NCBI GenBank assembly: GCA_945937975.1
Contig: CAMEUD010000018.1
Span: 1-16,105 of the forward strand
Origin: an uncultured Clostridia bacterium
Lineage (GTDB): Bacteria; Bacillota; Clostridia; Christensenellales; UBA1242
Reading direction: 5' to 3'
DNA: 16,105 nt
The notes beneath the pieces are model-generated. The model was given only the letters and a program-made list of their open reading frames with translations. It made no database searches and had not been told where the DNA came from. The translations under genes and the position numbers were made by a program. Position 1 is the first letter of the stretch. The number at the start of each line of letters is the position of its first letter. This document shows, piece after piece, positions 12,826-16,105 of this stretch.

Positions 12826-12826
12826 A
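12808..12826 (-). repeat. Right inverted repeat of the invertible cassette
   Basis: TACAATTTCAAATTGGGTA on the + strand, the perfect reverse complement of 12575-12593. It ends one base before an in-frame ATG (12827) of the downstream nuclease frame. Confidence 0.92.
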
Positions 12827-12883
12827 ATGTCAATTAGACTAAAAATTTCTGAAAAAGGTTTAATTTATAACAACAAAACAACA

Positions 12884-14011
12884 ATGAAAATCGAATTAAA
12901 GCAAATCAAAGTTCGTGATATCGTATCTGGTTATACCAACAATGAAGAAGAAGGCGTAACAGGTTTCAATGGTTTACTCAATATTCGTCCCCCTTACCAG
13001 CGTGAATTTGTCTATAAGGACAAACAACAGAAAGCAGTCATCAGTACAATTGTAAGAGGTTTCCCCCTTAACACAATGTACTGGGTGAAAAATGAAGACA
13101 ACTCTTTCGAACTCCTTGATGGTCAACAGAGAACAATGTCTATCTGTGAATTTGTTGAAGGAAACTTCTCTATGGAGTTTATCCCTGGTGTACAACAATG
13201 TTTCCACAATCTCCCAGACTCAATGCAAGAGAAAATCCTTGACTATGAACTGATGGTGTATATCTGTGAAGGAAACGAAACAGAACGCCTTGAATGGTTC
13301 AAGACAATCAATATTGCTGGTGAAAAACTGACAGACCAAGAACTTCTCAATATCAACTATATTGGAACTTGGTTGTCAGATGCGAAGAGAAAATTCTCTA
13401 AGACCAATTGTGTTGCCTATAAACTTGGAAACAAATATGTCAAAGGCTCACCAATCCGTCAAGAATATCTTGAAACTGCACTAGACTGGATTTCAAATGG
13501 TCATATTGCCGCTTATATGTCAAAACACCAACATGACATCAATGCCAATGAACTTTGGTTATATTACCAATCAGTAATCAATTGGGTTGAGACTACATTT
13601 GCAATTGATACGAATGCGAAAAATTATCGTAAGGAAATGTCAGGTCTGAATTGGGGAAACCTTTATAACAGATTCCACCATAAAATGTATGATGCTTCAG
13701 AAATCGAAAAGAGAGTGAATGAACTCATGGCAAATGAAGAAGTAACAGACAAGAAAGGTGTATATGAATATATCTTGAGTGGTGAAGATGAAAACATTGC
13801 GTGCAGACTATCTAAACGTGTGTTCAGTAACACAGACAAGAGAACTGCCTATGAACGTCAAAAGGGTATCTGTCCAATCACTGGTGAATCTCTTCCATTT
13901 GAAGAAATGCAAGCAGACCATATCATTCCTTGGTGGAAAGGTGGAACAACAACACTCTCTAATCTCCAAATGATTTCAAAACTTGCCAATGCAAGAAAGG
14001 GTGGAAAATAA
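12884..14011 (+). CDS. DUF262-HNH nuclease
   Basis: 375 residues from ATG 12884, the start where family similarity begins; the frame is open back to a TTG at 12797 and an ATG at 12827, but those lie in or against the invertible segment. N-terminal DUF262 (ParB-like/GmrSD-N type) domain: VRDIVSGYTNN, LNIRPPYQREFVYKDKQ (PYQRE 37-41) and LLDGQQRT (DGQQRT 79-84). The middle includes WFKTINIAGEKLTDQEL. The C-terminal HNH domain reads AYERQKGICPITGE, ADHIIPWWKGGTTTLSNLQ with His346 and Asn360, then NARK with Asn369. The usual zinc-binding Cys pairs are mostly lost (CPIT). The DUF262 part is expected to bind or hydrolyse nucleotide and regulate the nuclease. Neighbouring the methyltransferase, it could be its restriction partner or act against modified or foreign DNA. 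Confidence 0.88.
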   Translation: MKIELKQIKVRDIVSGYTNNEEEGVTGFNGLLNIRPPYQREFVYKDKQQKAVISTIVRGFPLNTMYWVKNEDNSFELLDGQQRTMSICEFVEGNFSMEFIPGVQQCFHNLPDSMQEKILDYELMVYICEGNETERLEWFKTINIAGEKLTDQELLNINYIGTWLSDAKRKFSKTNCVAYKLGNKYVKGSPIRQEYLETALDWISNGHIAAYMSKHQHDINANELWLYYQSVINWVETTFAIDTNAKNYRKEMSGLNWGNLYNRFHHKMYDASEIEKRVNELMANEEVTDKKGVYEYILSGEDENIACRLSKRVFSNTDKRTAYERQKGICPITGESLPFEEMQADHIIPWWKGGTTTLSNLQMISKLANARKGGK

Positions 14012-14017
14012 ACCGAA

Positions 14018-14058
14018 ATCATGGATGATGAAAAAATCACCATCCATGATATTTTTTT
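14018..14058 (+). terminator. Intrinsic terminator after the methyltransferase-nuclease cassette
   Basis: ATCATGGATG (14018-14027) pairs with CATCCATGAT (14041-14050), with further TG/CA pairing inside, followed by seven T (14052-14058). It closes the two-gene unit seven bases after the nuclease stop. Confidence 0.88.
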
Positions 14059-14068
14059 ACCAAATTTT

Positions 14069-14099
14069 TTTGTCATGTCAGAAAAAAATGTTATCTTTG
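14069..14099 (+). promoter_or_regulatory. Bacteroidota-type promoter P4
   Basis: TTTG at 14069-14072 and TATCTTTG at 14092-14099, 19 bases apart, with the spacer TCATGTCAGAAAAAAATGT resembling P1 and P2. The transcript would start near 14106, ahead of the gene at 14140. Confidence 0.85.
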
Positions 14100-14139
14100 T
14101 AATGTCAAAAGGAAATAACAACATTAATACAAATTCATT

Positions 14140-14295
14140 ATGAAAACAGTTGAAGTAACTTACAAGGAAATTAATAACAACAACATCCGCCACACCACAT
14201 ATTCAGGAGATGATGACCTCACACTTGATTATGTTATCGATTTCTTTGGACTGAAAGAATCAGACATCGAATGGTATAATGTGGAATTTGTATGA
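14140..14295 (+). CDS. Small conserved protein of 51 residues
   Basis: Reads MKTVEVTYKEINNNNIRHTT, then YSGDDDLTLDYVIDFFGLKE and SDIEWYNVEFV. It has a plausible strand-helix-strand pattern with an acidic middle, and I recall close relatives among Bacteroides phage hypothetical proteins. It is the first gene after promoter P4, with a leader of about 35 bases. Function unknown. Confidence 0.78.
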   Translation: MKTVEVTYKEINNNNIRHTTYSGDDDLTLDYVIDFFGLKESDIEWYNVEFV

Positions 14296-14362
14296 AATCA
14301 AACTTATAGATGATGTCTGAATATATGCAATAAACGAAATATAAATTAGTTATTATCAAAAA

Positions 14363-14659
14363 ATGAAAACAATACTTCATTCAGCAGAGTTTACTCACAT
14401 TCCAAAATATTCAGTTTATAACTGTAATTTTTATCGTAACACCTTAAATGGGAAAATTCTTTTACAATCATGTGATGATGATAATGAATATCGATACTAT
14501 TGGGTTAATGAAGAGGATATGATTAATTATACACCATATACTAATTCAGAATATATAGGACTTTGTTACTGCAATGAATTTGACATTCCAACAGAAGCAG
14601 AAAGAAAATATTCCACCAATGAGGAATATACTTTTGAATTTGATTCAGAATTTTGCTAA
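14363..14659 (+). CDS. Small hypothetical protein
   Basis: 98 residues, start ATG 14363 (MKTILHSAEFTHIPKYSVYN), rich in Tyr, Asn, Asp and Glu, with NEYRYYWVNEEDMINYTPY in the middle and an acidic end (EEYTFEFDSEFC). Probably beta-rich. No signal peptide or membrane segment is seen. It sits between the 51-residue gene and the ATPase in the same direction. I do not recognise it. Confidence 0.75.
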   Translation: MKTILHSAEFTHIPKYSVYNCNFYRNTLNGKILLQSCDDDNEYRYYWVNEEDMINYTPYTNSEYIGLCYCNEFDIPTEAERKYSTNEEYTFEFDSEFC

Positions 14660-14725
14660 ACGAATTAGTCAGACAGATATCTGAAGAAATCTTATGAAAT
14701 CATCAGATAATTACTGAATAAATTT

Positions 14726-14746
14726 TCTTGCGATTACGATTGACGA
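14726..14746 (+). repeat. Third copy of the xTACGA-type element
   Basis: TTGCGATTACGATTGACGA directly precedes the ATPase start codon. It resembles TTACGACTRCGATTTACGA at about 620-640 and 5362-5380, each made of three short CGA-containing units. Here it overlaps the expected ribosome-binding zone of the next gene. Confidence 0.5.
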
Positions 14747-15345
14747 TGAAAGATTTGAATACATATATTGACCATCTCATTGACATAATGGATGGAATCG
14801 AACTCAATAAAATCACAGTCCTTACTGGAAATAATGGGTCTGGTAAATCAATGATACGGAAACTCCTGCATCAGTTTCTGCATACAAAACCATCCCTAAA
14901 GGATAAGAACATCAATAACATCATTGCATCAATATCTATGGATGACAGATCTGGGATTAACCCAAATCAGATGATGGTTTTCAGTAGAGATTGTGAGTGG
15001 TTACCAACAAGTGAAAATACACTCAACTCTATACAAAACATCTTAAAAACCAAAGACAGATTCCTGATTCTTGACGAATTGGAACTCGGTATGGGTGAAG
15101 AACTACAAGCTGGTATCGCTGAATACCTGAACCAAAACCTTCACATAGATCAAACATTAGGCGTATTGATCATCACACACTCAAGAACGATGGTAAAACA
15201 TCTGAAACATGATAATTTCATCAACCTCGAGAATATGTCTGAAGAACAATGGCTGAACAGAGAAATTATTCCAATGAGTCCCGCAGAACTTCTCAAGAAT
15301 TCATCAGAACTTTATCAAGCATTTCAGAAAAGACTGAAACCTTGA
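14746..15345 (+). CDS. Compact ABC/AAA-type P-loop ATPase
   Basis: 199 residues from ATG 14746; a TTG at 14728 is in frame but lies in the CGA-repeat element. Walker A is GNNGSGKS (28-35), Walker B FLILDE (106-111), and a switch His is in IITHSR (His145). No clear LSGGQ-type signature is seen between Walker A and B; the region before Walker B reads NTLNSIQNIL. The size and layout fit a stand-alone ABC-like ATPase of the kind found in phages and in defence systems, without membrane segments. It may dimerise on ATP and act on DNA or a partner protein. No partner gene is obvious next to it. Confidence 0.85.
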   Translation: MKDLNTYIDHLIDIMDGIELNKITVLTGNNGSGKSMIRKLLHQFLHTKPSLKDKNINNIIASISMDDRSGINPNQMMVFSRDCEWLPTSENTLNSIQNILKTKDRFLILDELELGMGEELQAGIAEYLNQNLHIDQTLGVLIITHSRTMVKHLKHDNFINLENMSEEQWLNREIIPMSPAELLKNSSELYQAFQKRLKP

Positions 15346-15400
15346 TTTCAAATACTGACGAAAACTGCTGACGAAAATATGACATAATGACAATTATGTT

Positions 15401-15559
15401 GTGATTAAAATTGGCGATGCATACAAAAAATGTACAGACCTCATATACAGAAAGAAGGAAATTCTGTACAGAATAAGTATCTGTCGCCAAAAATCAGTAT
15501 ACATAATACAACAAGATGAAAAGAAACAGAAAATTCCAACCTCTATCAGATGCAGTTAA
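15401..15559 (+). CDS. Possible short GTG-start ORF
   Basis: 52 codons with start GTG: begins VIKIGDAYKKCTDLIYRKKE, then ILYRISICRQKSVYIIQQDE. The frame overlaps the next gene by 44 bases. The amino-acid pattern looks more coding than random (a basic helix), but the start is weak and I do not know a family. It may be a relic; the gap from 15346 to 15515 otherwise holds only short repeats. Confidence 0.28.
   Translation: MIKIGDAYKKCTDLIYRKKEILYRISICRQKSVYIIQQDEKKQKIPTSIRCS
15461..15474 (+). repeat. Perfect 14-bp palindrome ATTCTGTACAGAAT
   Basis: Self-complementary site in a region between genes; a half-related TGTACAGA occurs at 15431-15438. Its size and symmetry would suit an operator for a dimeric regulator. 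Confidence 0.4.
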
Positions 15560-15689
15560 AGCAATGAGAAAAGGTAACAGAGAATCAGAATTTGAACTAC
15601 TTGGACAAGGATTCCACTCGAAACACACAATACATAAATCTGAAAAAAACTATACAAGGAAACAGAAACATAAAATGGCTTACATTTAA
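15516..15689 (+). CDS. Small basic protein of 57 residues
   Basis: Reads MKRNRKFQPLSDAVKAMRKG, then NRESEFELLGQGFHSKHTIH and a Lys-rich end KNYTRKQKHKMAYI. It is strongly basic, which suits a nucleic-acid-binding or structural role. I recall similar short basic proteins in Bacteroides phages. A longer frame at 15592-15831 overlaps its second half in another phase but begins only with TTG and is more likely the decayed gene described next. Confidence 0.68.
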   Translation: MKRNRKFQPLSDAVKAMRKGNRESEFELLGQGFHSKHTIHKSEKNYTRKQKHKMAYI

Positions 15690-16105
15690 AATTCTGTCTA
15701 CTTCAGATATTATTTTATTTCGTATTTCGTACTTCGTACAATTCAACGGTGGATGTGTTGCTTCTCCTGAAACTGTAAAAGATGATATGTATGTAGTCCG
15801 AGTCTATGCAGACATCGACATAACTGGATGAATCGTCAATGACAACCTATCAAATCTCCAATTCATCTGGACAGTCAATGACACACCAACAGAAATTGAT
15901 ATCAATCAATTAAACAACGGAATTGTTACAGCAGTACACTAAATCTCAACTGCATCATCTAAACAACGGAATTGTTACGGCTGTACACGAAATCTCAACT
16001 GCCTCATCTAAACAACGGAATTGTTACAGCTGTACACGAAATCTCAACTACCTCATCTGATGAAATGTTCAATTTAATGGGATACAAAATCCCAAACAAG
16101 AGTCA
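15690..16105 (+). pseudogene. Broken coding region with 49-bp tandem repeats (partial)
   Basis: One frame reads FQFNGGCVASPETVKDD-like sequence (VQFNGGCVASPETVKDD), MYVVRVYADIDITG, then TGA (15829-15831), continues IVNDNLSNLQFIWTVNDTP and EIDINQLNNGIVTAVH, then TAA (15940-15942). The segment LNNGIVTAVH recurs in three 49-bp copies, each in a different frame. After the last copy the frame is open again: EISTTSSDEMFNLMGYKIPN to the window end. With a single copy the frame would be continuous. It looks like a gene for an extended, possibly Ig-like or virion-associated protein, now interrupted by a stop codon and repeat expansion. The true start is not clear. Confidence 0.55.
15911..16057 (+). 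repeat. Three 49-bp tandem repeats
   Basis: Copies begin at 15911, 15960 and 16009 with TAAACAACGGAATTGTTAC and end CTCAACTRCMTCATC. They differ at only a few positions, mostly third codon positions when read as LNNGIVTAVHEIST. Because 49 is not a multiple of three, each copy shifts the frame by one. Confidence 0.92.

Larger units (their letters stand above)
12575..12826. other. Predicted 252-bp invertible segment switching the methyltransferase C-terminus
   Basis: The segment is bounded by perfect 19-bp inverted repeats and contains two alternative 3' ends of the methyltransferase gene facing each other tail to tail, overlapping by 17 bases. In the orientation shown, the enzyme has 330 residues. 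After inversion the reading frame passes through the repeat without a shift into the other end and stops after 28 residues beyond Val283, giving 311 residues. The layout resembles the Mu G segment, shufflons and invertible hsdS genes. No recombinase gene is seen in the window, so it would be supplied from elsewhere. Confidence 0.85.

Noticed and set aside
12721..12826. Simple decayed duplication of the methyltransferase end rather than a switch
   Set aside because: The reverse end has no stop or frameshift, its boundary is an exact 19-bp inverted repeat at the homologous codon, and the two ends are precisely tail to tail; a random relic would not be expected to keep all three.
15592..15831. 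A 79-residue frame with TTG start as an independent gene
   Set aside because: Its first third overlaps the better 15516-15689 gene in another frame, and the convincing part continues past its stop, so it is treated as part of a broken gene.
15911..16057. CRISPR array or replication-origin iterons
   Set aside because: The 49-bp units are contiguous without spacers and read as coding sequence with mostly synonymous differences, unlike CRISPR repeats or typical iterons.
15401..16105. Genetic-code reassignment (TGA or TAA as sense)
   Set aside because: TAA, TGA and TAG all end other well-supported genes in the window, often in stop-start overlaps, so the interrupted frame is better explained by mutation and repeat expansion.

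Overview
The window looks like an accessory region of a phage (or prophage) of a gut-type Bacteroidota host. All convincing genes lie on the + strand. They are small, tightly packed and AT-rich, and most resemble small hypothetical proteins that I recall from Bacteroides-type phages. Five intergenic sites match the Bacteroidota housekeeping promoter (TTTG, 19-20 bp, TAnnTTTG), so host RNA polymerase probably reads the region. TAA, TGA and TAG all end plausible genes, so I see no sign of code reassignment. No rRNA, tRNA, CRISPR array, integrase, transposase, capsid or tail gene was seen.

Layout. Positions 1-583 hold the end of one gene and a hypothetical gene. A promoter at 654-685 leads to a KTFEDAC-family protein (757-1224) and a PI-PLC-like phosphodiesterase (1230-1859). 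A second promoter (1943-1974) leads to a unit with a YRPF-family protein, small ORFs, a second KTFEDAC paralogue, a GNAT-like protein and two tandem DUF285/BspA-repeat proteins. That unit ends at a perfect terminator hairpin (5327-5362). A third promoter (5414-5444) starts a run of about a dozen small hypothetical genes (5496-11635), ending in a hairpin-plus-T-run that overlaps the next promoter (11673-11704).

That promoter opens a self-contained two-gene cassette: an EcoRI-type adenine methyltransferase (11745-12737) and a DUF262-HNH nuclease (12884-14011), closed by a terminator at 14018-14058. A further promoter (14069-14099) drives two small genes and a compact P-loop ATPase (14746-15345). 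The window ends in small ORFs and a broken coding region containing three 49-bp tandem repeats.

The most notable observation is in the methyltransferase. The gap between it and the nuclease contains, on the opposite strand, a second C-terminal end for the same enzyme. A perfect 19-bp inverted repeat (12575-12593 and 12808-12826) sits at the homologous codons of both ends. Inversion of this 252-bp segment would swap the last 47 residues for a different 28-residue end that closely resembles the end of classical M.EcoRI. This is the architecture of a phase-variable DNA switch in an EcoRI-type methyltransferase, paired with a DUF262-HNH nuclease. No recombinase gene is visible in the window.
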